Of a stretch of DNA of 64,000 nt, positions 1 to 13,165 are shown piece by piece. The DNA lies in NCBI RefSeq assembly GCF_050948175.1, contig NC_135202.1, positions 9,858,001-9,922,000 on the forward strand, written 5' to 3'. The notes beneath the pieces are model-generated. The model was not told where the DNA came from. It did no database searches and saw only the letters and a program-made list of their open reading frames with translations. This DNA comes from Xylocopa sonorina (taxonomy: Eukaryota > Arthropoda > Insecta > Hymenoptera > Apidae). The stretch's first letter is position 1, and each line of letters begins with the position of its first letter. A program made the position numbers and the translations under genes.

Positions 1-3000
1 CCTATTGTCTCCCGAATCCTACTATCGTAAAGTACCATTCTATCGTGGCAGTCGTGCCGCCTGGGTTTCCACCGGGGATCCGTGCCTCCCAGAGATTCCC
101 TCGAACAAGTAACAGGCATCCATTCGTGGGAGAATTAATTCCCTGCGATCATCGAAGAACACTCTTCGTCACCAAAGAACCAACATTGAATATTCCATCG
201 AGTCCGCCATTGTTACTTGACGCGATCACTCTCGATTATTCCGTGGGAACATCCCAACCACCTGTTTTTTCATCAACCTCACCTTTACCCCGAGTATTCC
301 CCTTGTTTTCTCGATCCAACGAATGTTCATCGAGTCAACGCTTCCTTCTCATCGAAATCACTCTTAATTAGTCTATGAATTGCAAATTATTTGAATATTT
401 TTATGTAATTTCTGCCAATTATTCTATGACAACAGCAACCACCTGCTCTCCACGAAATTCACTGCAATTTCGATTTTTCGAATATTCCAATAATGGCGGA
501 ACAACGCGTATCGATCGTTGCAGAACTTCCGTTGACCAAAAACTCGCAGGATGACGCTGTTTCCGGGGGTTACCGACGAAACGACGGAAGTGTCGCGCGT
601 CACGGTTCTCTGAAAAATTGATGAACCGCATTGGAAAGGTTCGAAGGGTGGCGGAAAAGGGTGCAGTTTGACCCAGTTACGTTCGAACCGCGTCTCGCGC
701 GAATTCGTCGCGACTCGTTGCAGTCTGGGGTGAGATCGACAGGGTGGAACCACCTGTTTCTTGCGACGTTAACGCAAACGGGAGGCTCTGCGGTTGGTAA
801 AAATTCATAACGACTCGCCGTCGTGACTCCTGGGACCCTCGTGACGGAGAGGATCGACACGGTTACGTGACGGTAATGCTGAACGTCGACGGAGGTTCGA
901 AAGGGGGTCACGCGTCGATCGAAACTTGTTCGATTTAAATGTCCTCCATCGTACATCTGATATATCGTTATTTAAATACTTGTAGGAAATTTATTAAGTA
1001 AAGACAATTACAAGATTTTGTAAATCGTTTTTTTCAACTGAGACATTACTCCAAAGACTGGTAATGAACAACTGCTTCATCGTTTTAAAACATTCGCACG
1101 AAAAACTCATTTACTCCACACATTCGCTCTCTCTCTCTCTCTCGCATTCTAGAATATTCCACGCACATAACACTTGAAACCTGAATAATTGATTAACTTT
1201 TGAATTAAGATAATTTCATTATACTTCATATTTAAAGAAATTAGTTTAGCTTTACGCGTACGAGGACGGTTGTTATTTCATTCGAAACGTTCTTGTATTT
1301 ACCCTGTTATTAAATTTTACTTCCAACCCCGAAAAATCCAAGCGAACAGGATGAAAATTTCAAATAAAGCTTGGAGGTCTTTCGAAGAGGCTTGGACAAT
1401 TACGATTTATGCATTTCCTCCTGCAACAATTAACTCACAATCTCAAATATTCAATTTCTCGCCATCGACCAGGTAACCCATGCTCTCCTCCATTTTGGTT
1501 CACAAAACAAACATGCATCGAGTGTGCATCCCCTTGGAAAATCTCTCGTCATCCACGCTGACGACTTTTTTCTTCTTCTCCCCAATACTATTTTTTTTTC
1601 GCGACCATTCCTCGTCCTCTTGTTCGACGAAAAGGCGACGAAAGACCGTTGATTAATTGGAACCTTATCCCAGCGTAAAAAAAAAGACGACAACGGGACG
1701 TTGAAACGCGAGACGTTGGTGGATTCATGGAAGGAAGTGGTGTTGAAAAAAGAGGAGGAACTGGCTTCGCTAAGACGACGGGGAAAATATGAAGGGTGGC
1801 GCGTCGACAAAACGGTGAGAACCTGGAAGCTGACGGAATTGGGTGGAAAAGTGGCGAAGTAAAAAGAGCTGAGGGAGGGTGGAAGTGTTGGGTGTTAGTT
1901 TTCGATTAGTTTTATTTGTTCGACGGTGGCGCTCTTTCTTTTAGAACCGTCAGGTGTAACAGTGAAACATATCGATCGTTTTCTTTCTTACATTTCGCAC
2001 ACAAGTCATTGCTTCGATTAATAACGTTATCGAATTTCAGTTCTATCGAGCTTTCCACGTACGATCGCAGAGTTCCGCTGGTTTCTTTAGAACAAATCCC
2101 TCGACGAAACTTTCCGTCTAATTATTCCCCGCTACAATTCCGTTTTGCCATTCGTTCGTCTGAATTGCACGACAGCGCGGCTTCTTAAAGGGTTGGAAAT
2201 AAATTTCTCGTTTCTGAGCGGCGCGGGCCAAGAGGAAAGGGCTCGAGGACTCGCATAAACGTGTTACCATGTAGCTGAATGTTTGCATTCGCGCGCCACC
2301 CCCGCGACGGTCCGTCACGGTCTGATTCCCGGAATTAAACGGGGAATTATTAACGCTCCGGTGTTATATTATTTTCCACCGTGGAAACCGCGCGAGGGGG
2401 TTCGCGTCCAAACCTCCTCTCTGCGAGGGTCGATTCTGATTTCGCGAGTTTTCGAAACCAGACCAGGACGATTTTAAACGCCCCTGCGACTCCTCTCGCG
2501 AGAACAGTGCTGGCTCTCTTCGCTTGGTTTGTTTCTCGTAAATTGTTCCAAAAATAATTTCAAGCGTTACAGGTAAATGTACGAACCACCACGATGGCCA
2601 ACGACGAACCAACAGAATTTACGTGCGACGAAATGTTTCTAAGGCACAGTTTACGTAGCTGGTTTCGCGACTTCGTTTCAGTATTCTTGATCCACACGAG
2701 GTACTCGAAGCCTGTACATCCGTGAACTTCGAAATGAGCGACGATAGACGTCCGTCGTTCGCCAGAGAGAAACTGAGAACGATTCTTCCGCGCTTCCTTA
2801 GTCGTACCCGGTGTTTCGAAAACGGTCACGCTCGGGGGTTGCGCGCTTCTTCCTCGAGTTTGCCAGTTAATTCCCGAACTTCCGAAGTCTGGCTGCGGGC
2901 TGCTTTTGTGTGTCGAATGCGGGGAGCCGCGTCAAAGCGATGGAAAATTGGCCGTGAATAATTAACTAACCCTCTAACCGTCCGTATCCATCCGAATCTC

Positions 3001-3100
3001 GTCCCTCTTCATCCCCATCTATATCTCTATCTCGCAAACGTGCCTCGAAGAAGAGGTAACAGGGACGTTTTTCCAAATTAACCAGTTAATTCGCACGTAT
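1..3100. other. Non-coding stretch, no gene seen
   Basis: Short open frames occur on both strands but none exceeds about 120 codons and none shows a domain I recognise. Frames on opposite strands overlap heavily, as expected of CpG-rich random sequence. The block holds a CT microsatellite at 1127-1142, an AT-rich interval at about 960-1270, and four copies of the AGGGTGG heptamer (645, 741, 1793, 1876). I see nothing else in it that I can support. Confidence 0.75.
1127..1142. repeat. (CT)8 microsatellite
   Basis: Eight perfect CT dinucleotides lie inside AT-rich non-coding sequence. On the minus strand this reads as GA repeats, the kind of sequence bound by GAGA factor in insects. Binding here is not implied by anything else nearby. 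Confidence 0.9.
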
Positions 3101-3136
3101 CCCTGTGCGGCTGGGATCAGAATACGCCCACAGTAA

Positions 3137-3169
3137 CCCCTGCTTGTCGTAAAAGGCGACTAAAAGGGG
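3137..3169. repeat. Compact 33-nt hairpin element
   Basis: The outer arms CCCC and GGGG close an inner stem of GTCG and CGAC around the loop TAAAAGG. Further TT/AA pairing extends the inner stem, so the 33 nt fold into one neat stem-loop. The internal word TGTCGTAAAAGGCGACTAA looks familiar to me as a short sequence recurring in insect genomic and transcript data, possibly from a retroelement, but I cannot name its source and this rests on memory alone. A shorter match without the hairpin (GTCGTAAAAGG) occurs near 38,991. What is seen is the inverted-repeat structure. That it is a mobile-element fragment or structured RNA is inference. Confidence 0.5.
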
Positions 3170-5286
3170 CTGAGAGGGGACGAACGTGGGAAAAACAGAA
3201 TTTCATCCCCAATGGATTCCTCTGGAAGTGTTTCGCAACGTTCTCCAGGTTGATTATTTAACCTCGCCCCTTCCACACCCCCAGTTTCACGTTCAGAATG
3301 GAACCAATGGTGTTCGCGAGGTTTTTCTTTTTTTTTTTTGTTTCTCCATCGTTGAACGGACAGGGGTGGACGGGGGATGGTTAACAAAGCGGAAATTGAT
3401 TGCACCCAGGCCGATGTAACCGTGGCACCGATTAATTCGATCGTATCAATCGTTCGCCGTCCCTCGAATTGAACCCCGACCCGCCCACAGTTCCGGTTAG
3501 AGGGCTCGTTTAATTCCTTTTCAAAGAGTTACGACCGAATTCCCCGGATTCTGATAAGGCAGCGACGATCCCCGGTTCTCGAGTATCTCCGCCTTAAAGA
3601 ATCGATCTGTCTTTGGGGGGAAAGTTTCTTGGAACGAAAGAAAAGGGGAGATGAAGGGGATGGTGAAAAGTTCTGGACACAGAAGTCGAGTAGAATTGTT
3701 CTGGCATAATATCCGTTGATCCCGGTGTGCGAGGTGTTTCCTCTCCTTCTTTTAATTCGCTCGATGATCTCTGAAGTATCCTCGCGGTATCTCGTCGCGA
3801 AATTTGTATAAATACAGGAAGCAACGATCGCTTGCAGAAGTTGCACTCTGCGTTGTTCATTCTCTACTTTATTTCGAACGAAGTTCAAGCATTGCTACCT
3901 GCTTCTCTCCTCTGTTACGCGTGCAACGCGTAATTTCGTTTCACAGTCCGCTCGATCCTCTTTAAACAGGAGTAGCTCGAAGAGAAGTCGCGGGTCAACG
4001 TTAACGAATCCGAACGAAAAGCTAAGAGGCTACCTGCTGTCAGAAAACAAGAGAAAAAGTACCGCAGGGGGTGATTCTTTATTAAAAGTGGCTCGTAGAA
4101 ACAGAGAGGAAGGGAGAGGGTAACGAAAGAGACACTCTGCGGGTGGGACAAACGAAGGGATGGAAGAAGGGTAGCCAAGGGCAGAGGAGAGCAGGGTGGA
4201 AACGAGCGCATAAATTATGCTTATGAGCCACTTCGTGTGTTCTCTGGCGCCATTTTAAAATTATACTTTTAAATGCGGCCCCTGCTGTTCGCGAGACGCG
4301 CTGCCACCCCTTCACGACACCCGTTCGACCCCTCTGTAAGACTGAATCCCTTCCGCGACATCGACTCGCCACGTATCGCGTCGCTCGAACCCTCGAGAGT
4401 TTGTTGTCACCGTCTGACGACATTATTTCGCGAAGAGCACCAAACCAGTTGTTCGCCAGGATAAATTCCGCGCAGCGAAAGGAATCGCCCTATTTATCGT
4501 GCGGCGAAACTCGAAACAGCCGGCTCCTTCTGCAGCTGCGCCACACCGCGGTGATAACATTTATTATCGCGAAAGAAAAGGGTCCCGCGCGTCGTCCCTT
4601 ATTGTTTTGCCACGCGTCACACACACCCCCACCGGAAGATCCTCTTATCCCTCTCCACGCCTTTATCGCAACCCTCTCGAGCGTTATCAAGTGCGCGTCG
4701 GATGGCGAGAGCTGGTTGCTTCGCGTGAGGAAGATAAATCATGTTCGCGGGCTTTCGAGCACTGGAAAGGTTGCATTTGTGAGGTATTATGGGTAAATAA
4801 TGGTGGCAATGGGGCAACAGTTTCCATTCTTGTTCGCGAGCTATACTAAACGCAACGAATTTGTTTCGTTCTTTTTTTTTTTACAGAGAATTGTGTTCGT
4901 GGATTTTTGTCAGAGCACAATAGAGTATTGTAGAACAGAGAATTGACCGCGTACTATGGCAGAGGGTGGTTTTCCAAGAGTCGCGTTCATGTCTGCGTTA
5001 TTTTAAAAAATAATGGAAGCTATGAAATTGTAATTCGTTTTTCGGAGAGTAGAACTGAATTGGCCGAGGGAAATTCAGAAATTGCTCAGCGTTATGGGAG
5101 GATAATTGCGCGAAACGATGGAGACCAGGTTGGGAGGCAGTAAAAATGGAAATTGGTGGGGTAAAGCCCGCTATCTGTTCGCCTCAATTAAAATAAACCG
5201 CTCGGGGAAGAAAAGCGGGTGCATTATGCGCCGCGGCGCTTTCCAGCGTTTCAACAAATTCACAATGATCCGCTTACATTTTCCAG

Positions 5287-5484
5287 GCCGTGGCTTACGC
5301 GACCGCCCCTAAACACACCAAAGAACATTTAGCGAGATCGCTTCCTTTCCCCGTGAATCTCTGCCAGATCCAACCCTCCCTTCTGCGGCCTGGAAATTAC
5401 GCTTGGCGGAAGTGTAAATGGCGGTTCATCGACAAAAGCGAGGGCCAGTGTAACCACGCGTTACCACAGTCTGTTCTACAATGA
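5287..5484 (+). CDS. Weak terminal-exon candidate, unknown product
   Basis: A pyrimidine-containing tract ending in TTTTCCAG (AG at 5285-5286) precedes a frame open for 65 codons up to a TGA at 5482-5484. The peptide begins AVAYATAPKH and contains a basic, aromatic stretch YAWRKCKWRF. It matches no family I recognise. A run of this length without stops is not unusual in this GC range, so chance is the leading explanation. If real, this would be the last coding exon of a plus-strand gene whose other exons I cannot find. Confidence 0.1.
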   Translation, partial: AVAYATAPKHTKEHLARSLPFPVNLCQIQPSLLRPGNYAWRKCKWRFIDKSEGQCNHALPQSVLQ

Positions 5485-5731
5485 AATGAATCGATATTCT
5501 TTTGATATTTCAAATGATTCGCTCTTCTAAATTCTCTTCTCTATTATTCCTTATAATTTAAGTAATTTTTTAATTGAAATTCAATTCGCAGGAATTTTTG
5601 TTGAAACATACAGTTTGCCTCGAAGGGTTTTAGGTATCGATTGATTTTAAGTCGAAACGAGCCGAGTGTTGGGAAAAGTTTCATCAAGGAGGGTAGGTTT
5701 GTTCGAAACGGTAGTGGTTCTACTTTTCCAG

Positions 5732-5824
5732 GGGTGAAATAAGAGTAGAATGCAGTGGAAGAAGTATGCGATCCTTCGTAATGGCCAGACGCGTCGCAGC
5801 TCCTGAAGAACTTTCGACACCGAG
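5732..5824 (+). CDS. Weak internal-exon candidate flanked by splice-like sites
   Basis: A 93-nt segment lies between an acceptor-like TACTTTTCCAG (AG at 5730-5731) and a consensus donor GAG|GTGAGT (GT at 5825). One frame is open through it, giving about 30 residues including MARRVAAPEELSTP. The donor is one of the best in the window. The other strand is also open here. No homology is recognised, and an untranslated exon or chance would explain it equally well. Confidence 0.12.
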
Positions 5825-7880
5825 GTGAGTCTCTTCTCTCTGTTTCTTTCCGCTGCAACACCTCCGCGTTTTTCCAAACCCTCGTCTTTTCATTTTCTCT
5901 CCCTCGAACCACCGTCGTCTGCCTTGTTTTTACGCTCGATGTCGTTTAATGGCTTCTTCATCGCCAATCGTTTCAACTATCTCTTTAAAAGAGAGCAGCG
6001 TTGGATTACGTTGTCACGCGTAAATGGTCAACGTACTACTTCTCGACTATTTCTCGATTATAATCGTTTCTTTCACTTAAATTCAGCGAACTTTTTCGAG
6101 CTTCTGATTTTTGCGAGCCAATTGAGCTTCAATTCTTGGCGACAAAATCGCAATTAGTCGCTGGGTAGATTAGTTTGTCCGTGAAAAAACGTCTGTATCG
6201 CGAGACCAGGGTCCATTGACATGGAAAACGGACACTCGAGCAGCCGAAGCTACCCTCCTCGCGCTAATTCCATTTTATCCCAAGTATTTCTCTCGCAGTG
6301 TTTCACCCGAGACACTGCCGCCGTGCCGTAAAGAATATTCCTCACCTCTCGGCGAAATTATTCCCCATTCTCTTTACCAACCTACCCCTTATCCTCGTTT
6401 CTTTGAGGATTATTCTACCTGCCTTCTGTTTCGAATCGTCTCGACCCACTTTCAACCGGTGCTTTCCTCGCGAACATCCGACTCGTTTGCTCTTTCGCAT
6501 TATCGTCTTCAGTTCGTTAAATGTTCCTCACATTTCTTTTTTCCTCACCAAGAATTCGCTCGATTTCATAGAAACGCGATCGATTATACGATCAATCGCG
6601 CACAGAATAAATTATCCAATAGCTGCAACAAGTACAATCAACTTCTGCATCAGACTCTTGTCCAACATCCACACGGATAGCAACAAGTTTTTTTCTCACT
6701 CAGGATTGCACAGTAGGCCCTCGACGAAGCTCAACTTTGCCCACCCAGGTCCCGTTGTTCCCTCTCAATCTTCCCTGGCCACCCATCCGCTGCCCACCCC
6801 CTCTGTCCAGCCATTGTTTCTCTTCCTCCTGAAGGCTTAACGGCTCTTTTATCGCCGTGGTTTCTTCGCGTCGGCCTCTCGCGCTAGCCCGTTAGAAAAA
6901 AGCCTCGATGTAAGAAAACGCGCGATCTCAGCGCGTTCCGGGAGGGAACAATGGGAAAATGGAGCCAGCCAACAATCCACGCGCGCCCACCCTCTGATAA
7001 CAGCCGCCACCCCTCGCGCCGCGTCGCCTGTATTCCGCTTCCATTTCTATGGACGCCACCGCGGATACGCCGTTCAGATTATTGTAAACATTCCAGGAGA
7101 GGAGAGACTGTCGTCCACCATTGTATCGCCGCGGGACACCAGCGGAAAATTGTGAGCAGGATCAAACCGTTCCCGGCTTTTTTTCTCTACTTCGCTACCT
7201 TCTCTTTTTAACGACCGAATCGACGCTGGTAACTTTTTAACAGCGATTCCAGTGACGTTTCTTGAAGTCCCCTCGTGTTGGTTTCTACTTGTCCCTTTTT
7301 TTTTTGTTTCGTTGGTTCATCCGGTGTCTCGATGCTGCGAGGAAGCAATTCTGGCGTCCGCGTTCGCTCGCTGGGATTCTTTTGAGGCGAATATGAGAAC
7401 CGCGATTGTGGAAATGTCGGTATTGCTCGTTGTCAGTTGGTTTTTGAGGATACGATCGGATTAAGAGGATTGCGATGGAACTCAGGATGCTTTGTTGCAA
7501 AAAGAAGAACAGAGAAGTTTATTAAACCCGCAAATTAATATTATCTCATGCTTCGTATCGAAATTTGACACTCTGAAAGAGTTCAAATTGACATTGAACC
7601 CATGGTAAAAACACGCGCGAACTTCAACGCCCAAAGACGAGATTGCACCCTTCTTCCATCGATGATAAAAGCGACGAGGACGACGCGAGGGTGAAAGAAA
7701 ACTATCGATACCAAGGATTCCAAGACGGGTACATAAATAAGTCTGAGAGACGGGAGGACGAACGAGAAATGCTTCCGGATGTAATTCTCCAAATAGGTTC
7801 CGGTTTCGGTTCCGCTCAACCGAGCGTGACCAGGCGGCCCGTCGTCCAGTTCCGCGAGCCGATGGTCCGCGACTTTCTTT

Positions 7881-8404
7881 GCGGTTCAGAGAGCCAGAAA
7901 ATGGCCACGTGCACCCATCGTGCCCTCTCCATTTTCTTTTACCCTTCGCCAGTGTCTCATCGCGGGATAATTCCATCTACAAGAGCGAGAGACTCGATTA
8001 AAGGTTCCTCTTCATCTCTCTGGCGGTTCAAAACTACCCTTGAAACACTCTGCGAGTAGCACAACGTTACGCTTAGTCAGACGTCTGGCTTAAATCGAAA
8101 ATGTAGAAACAAAATGGCAACGATATTCGCGAAACCACCACGGCGATTCAGAGATCCAAAAAATGGCCACGTGCGCCCTTCGTGCCCTCTCCACTTTCTT
8201 TTACCCATCGCCAGTGTCTCATCGAGGGATAATTCCATCTACAAGAGCGAGAGACTCGATTAAAGGTTCCTCTTCATCTCTCTGGCGGTTCAAAACTACC
8301 CTTGAAACACTCTGCGAGTAGCACAACGTTACGCTTAGTCAGACGTCTGGCTTAAATCGAAAATATAGAAAGAAAATGGCAACGATATTCGCGAAACCAC
8401 CTTG
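7881..8404. repeat. 262-bp tandem duplication, two copies
   Basis: Copy 1 occupies 7881-8142 and copy 2 occupies 8143-8404, directly abutting at a constant offset of 262 bp. The copies differ at only a handful of positions (for example GCACCCATCG against GCGCCCTTCG near the start), so by eye identity is about 96-97 percent and the event is recent compared with the other repeats here. Each copy carries a CACGTG E-box (at 7905 and 8167). No transposon ends or poly(A) tail are visible, so this looks like a segmental tandem duplication rather than an insertion. A reading frame enters copy 1 and stops inside it, so no coding function is suggested. Confidence 0.93.
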
Positions 8405-11400
8405 GCTAGAGTAATAATTCGTTTCCTCGATCCAGCACGGCTAAACCTGAGCCATCACAAAGAGCAATCGACACACGGCGCACGTGTAGGGCTTCGCAAT
8501 TCAGTCGAGAAGATTACGCGCACGCAATAGACGCCTTCATCTCGCTGCTCTCGATGCCGCCTCGCGGCGAAGCCTGATTTAATCACGAACAAGACGATCA
8601 CAGAGAGAGGTGGCGCGAGTAGAAAGCGAGTGGCGAATTATTGATGGGCTTCGCGAGTCGTTCCGCCGGGGAAAATTCCCGGGGAAATTCCACAGCGGCT
8701 GTATCCCTCCTCGTATCCGCTTGGCAATTCCAGAATTCCAGAATCGCGCGAACGACACTTGACGCTAAACCAGCCGCGCCCCACAGTGGCTGGAAAGAAC
8801 GTCCTGGATCGTCGTCCGGTGATTGTTACTCGTTTCGCCGTTAGCAATTTCCACGGGGCTACTCGAGGAACTCAAAGAGCTGAGCTTGTCAAACGCGTAA
8901 AAATTCATCGCTGCGGTAACTCGAGTGTAACAGGTGCGTCGAAAGAATAACGCTCTGCCCAGACGGCTGCCTCTTCCTTTGTGGGCAACAGCCACTTCGA
9001 AACGTTCCAATGAGATCACGAACGTACGAAAAAAGAAAGAAACTTTGAAAAAAAAATAGCAGAGAAGCGTAGCTCGATAAACGTGGCTGGCGTTTGAAGA
9101 GAGCCTTCCCAGGCAGTCGTCGAAGGAACCTCTTATCTGCGATGGAAACATCCATTCTCGAATTGTCTTCTACTACGAATCCACGTCGAAACGTTCGCTG
9201 AAACGATACGGCTGGTTCCACGGGAGCCAATATGCGAGTCGTTTAAGAAATTACGCCTGGAACTGGGTCTCTTTAAATTTCCCTTTTCCTCGGAGATGCT
9301 TTCAGGTTCCTTCGAATTCGTTTCTCCGTTTCTTCTGGGGTAGGCCTCTTTTTTTCTCAGAATTAAATTTCCATACATATTCCAGGGAACGTTCTCCGCG
9401 TTTGATCCCAGCATCGCTTAAGCGTAGCTTAAACGCGCGTTTTGAATAATATCTCGGGAGTTTTTCAAGCTTGATGATCCAAGATCCACCAGGTTACGCT
9501 ACGAGGAGGTATTACTACCTCGAAAGAAACGAAGAATAAAATGGAGTCTACTGCATCGATCGCTAAGCTCGTCTGACGAGGCAGCATAACACGATACACC
9601 TTTCTTATTCGCTTATCGACGCGCATTCTTCTTTCTCCATTGACGCTTGCATTCGTTGGTGAACGTCGCTCGAGACGACAGACGACCCATCGAAAGGCTA
9701 CAAAGAAGGAATTTCCGTCGTACAGCGTCTAGAAAAAAGCTTCGCCTAGCAACAACGAACTCTCTCGCAGAAACCATTCGACTACACCTTCTCGAGGCGT
9801 AACAATTTACAATTGAACGTGAAATGAGCTTGGTTCGAGCTTGTACGCGAGCATCACGGGATCCATCGTCATTTAATCCCATTATCACTTAACGAACCCA
9901 GAAACTATCCGAGCACGAAGAACAGGGCGGAAAATTTCGCGTGGATGCAACGCGTTGAGGAATGGACGCCCTAAATGGGTACACGGAGGAGAGGGTGGTT
10001 CAGAGGGTGGTGGCGAACGTTGCGCAACGAATCAGGTTAGGAATAACACCGGATAACGAACGAATAATTCGTTTTAATTGAACCCAGACGACGACGCTTG
10101 GATCCTGCGTCCTCGTTTAATTAATTATTAACCGTGGCCGGTGTTTAAACACAGGCTACACGCGGAGGGCGCGCGCAGTTGGCTCTCTCGTAACGAAGAA
10201 AAATGGCGCGCCCTGCCGCGTTATCGAAACGGAACGCAACGGGTGCAGCAGCGAATTATTCCGTATCGATTGGCCGGCGGTTACCAATTTCGACGCGGGA
10301 CAAAAGCGTTCTCGAGTATCGCCCACGGAATATTCGTTCGATTCGGAACGATTAGAGACGGTTCAACGGTTTGGTTCGCCAGGATCGACGCCTGATTCCG
10401 CGTCGGCCGTGAAAACGAACGAGAGTCAAAGCGAGTGCATTTCGAGCGTTTCGATGGAGGATTTGAGCGGAAGTGGATCGCGAAAAGGTGAGAACCTTAC
10501 GCGTGATGCTCGTTCGATGGAATCGAGACGATAACTGGCGAAGATGTTGCTGTATTAATTCGTATCGCGCCATTTTGGTCCACTTTCGACTGTCGAGTGA
10601 AACTGCATTGGAACGTGAAGAATCGCGAGAGAGGACGTCGAAGAGAATTAACTGCACGAGACGACGGAACAAATAGAGGCGAACTAGAGCTTCATCCAAC
10701 GCTGCTCGTCATCGTCTGCTCGAATTGTAACCGTGGAACGACGAAGGCATCTGCGAGACGCGGTGGCGATAAACAAACGAGCGCGAGGAGATTGCCAGGA
10801 GAGAGGAACCGTCGATCCTTAAATCGCGGCTGGATATTGAAACGTACAGCGAGACGGGTTTCATTAAAGTCCGCCTTCGCGTCAGGTCTCTCTGTTTAAA
10901 CGGGAAGAAAAAGGAACCGAGCCTGCTTTCATTCGTTATGCTGATAATTAGCGAGGCAGCTGGCTCGAGCTTTAATTGGACCTCGTTTCGCGCTCTGTTT
11001 TTTCTTCGATTGCCCAAACTCGTCGACTGACCCAGGACGATCTCTATGGTATCGTTTGTTAACGAACAATTCCTCAAATCTACTGACTACTCTTTTCTCT
11101 GCCTCCAAATGCGTCTCGATAAGTGATTTTTGGTTAAGAATCGAAGAATCGTGCGAGTAGAGTCACGTCGTTCTCGCAAGAATCGAGTAACATAGATGGT
11201 GCCACGAATAATGCGATATAATCTGTCGTACAATGTCTACAAATCGAGGGAGCACCGAATTGCCACGCCGTAAGCATCCGGGAGAGGAGTTACACTATCG
11301 AAGTCTCATTAGCATAATAAGTTGGGCCGGGAGTTAGAACTTCCGCTGGCGTTCGCGAAATTCGATTCCCATTTTCACCCCTTGAACGCGAACGTCGAAT

Positions 11401-13100
11401 AAACCTCGAAATAGTTCGCCGATCGAGCGGCCAGCCGACGCGTTTAAAATTTAAATTCAATCCCTGGGAAATTAATAATTCATCGTTCGAAAAAGGAGCG
11501 AGAAAAAAAAAAATAAAATACTCCGTTGCTCGGTAACTTCCTTCTCGCGAATGCGGGGAAATCGACTCTCGCTGGGGGGCTCCGCGCGTGCAAGTCGCGG
11601 CGCGATATCGACATTCCACCCCCCCGCAGAGGGTTAACACGCGACGCCAGGCGGTAAAAACGCATACATGAATTTATTCGCGTTTCTTCTGGTCCCGTTA
11701 TCGTCCCGTGCGCGCGTTTCGCAGCCGCGCGTTACTTCTCGCGCGTCTACACGCGAAAGAAGCCGGTCGAGCGGCGACAAATCAAGATCAGAGACGACTG
11801 CGAGGGTGGGTTCCGGTTCGAGAGAATCAGTCATCCCTCGAAATCGTGTGTCGACTTGCCGATCGAGGGGCATAATAAATAAGACTTAAGAGCTCGAATC
11901 GACTGCGTCGAGGTTGCTCGCACGTGCTAGCCACTCTCGCCTGCGAAAGCCACGATTTATTATTTCGAGAATGTATGGAGTTACGCGGAGGCGTGCCTCG
12001 CTGGCTCGCTCTTATTTCCCGTCTGTGCACGCGGAAAAATGTCGAAACAACTTACAATTATTCCAAAGCAGTGCTGGCGTTCGCGAAATGTTCGCCAACG
12101 CGAATCAAGATAAATAAAACGAAGGGCGCGACGGGGATGTAATATCGCGAGGGATTATGAATCATGTAAAATGCAATGAGAATTTATTACGCGACCCACT
12201 GTGTGTAACGCGTACGCTCGAACTAAATTATTTAAACAAGGAGTTGAATGAAATTTATGTCACGAGTAGATGATCAGATGCATACGCGCATAGCTTGTTT
12301 ATTAAAAATTGCGAATGTAAGCGTTCGTATATCTCCATGAACCTCTGTTTCGTATCGCGACCCAGAGGAAGGTTCACCAAAGCCACTGAACGCCAGCAAA
12401 ATTCACACTGGCATGACGTGGTACTGTGAACACGAACAAAGTCACGACGAGCTTGCGATTCGCGGGTACGCTCGCCACCGTGACTTGTTTATTCTCTCCA
12501 AGCATCTTCTCTATAGGTGGCGTTTAAAAAATTGTCACGTAGCATTGTATTCGCCCCGTTCTCTCGCCTGGAACCGCCTAGCAGACCAAGCTTTGATTTC
12601 CATCGAATTGTTTGCGAACGACCGTTTACGAAAAACCGTCACGTGCCACCCTCTCTCGTCTTCACCCTCTCGCGCGCGCGTGTATGTATGCGCACGTGCA
12701 CGGTGTGCGTCGTCGATCGAGTTCCTCGAGAATGTACGCGCGTGGACGAGAGGATTGCGACGAATGATTCGATGAAAGAGAATGGAGATGCGTCCACTCG
12801 TGAGACGAGGAGTGGACGAAGGAACTTAAGGGTTGACGAGGGGTGTTTACGAGTCGACGACTGAGGACTGGCGTTCGTTTTTCGCAAACGAGTCCGCGTG
12901 GCACGTGTCTATCGATGACTGGGCTCGCTCGTCCGCACGACTGGGCCGGGAAAAGCGACACCAGAAGTCCCTGGGAAATCGTGACACTCTGGACGCCACG
13001 TTTGCTCTGTCGAGGCAAACCAATTTCACATCGAACGTAGCTTTCGTAAATTGCTCCGTTTCGTGGCAATCATTTTCCAAAATTGCCGACTCTGTTCACT
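8405..13100. other. Non-coding stretch, no gene seen
   Basis: Overlapping short frames on both strands, none recognisable. Two GAGGGTGG octamers lie 12 bp apart at 9991 and 10003, and others occur near 11803 and 12646. The word TTATTACGCG, which recurs in the site cluster at 29.7 kb, is found at 12184. The interval around 12,660-12,710 is rich in alternating purine-pyrimidine CG/CA steps. Nothing further is supportable. Confidence 0.7.
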
Positions 13101-13165
13101 TTTTTTTCTCTCTTTCTCTGCTTTGCTACACGGACACGAGCTTCTTTTTGCTAACACAGCTGGAC

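Larger units (their letters stand above)
3200..7880. other. Non-coding stretch with a few splice-like signals
   Basis: No recognisable gene. The interval 6240-6840 is pyrimidine-rich on the plus strand and therefore open in two overlapping frames (154 and 180 codons) with no recognisable product. An 11-T run ending in TTACAG at 4872-4886 is a textbook-looking splice acceptor, but the sequence after it does not support an exon. AGGGTGG or its complement occurs at 4193, 4963 and 6987. The two weak exon candidates in this block are listed separately. Confidence 0.65.

Noticed and set aside
4872..4886. T-run plus TTACAG as a splice acceptor
   Set aside because: The following sequence gives no convincing exon or donor. 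T-runs before AG are frequent by chance here.
6216..6840. Two overlapping plus-strand frames of 154 and 180 codons
   Set aside because: Both are open because the strand is pyrimidine-rich. Two frames open at once argues for composition, not coding.
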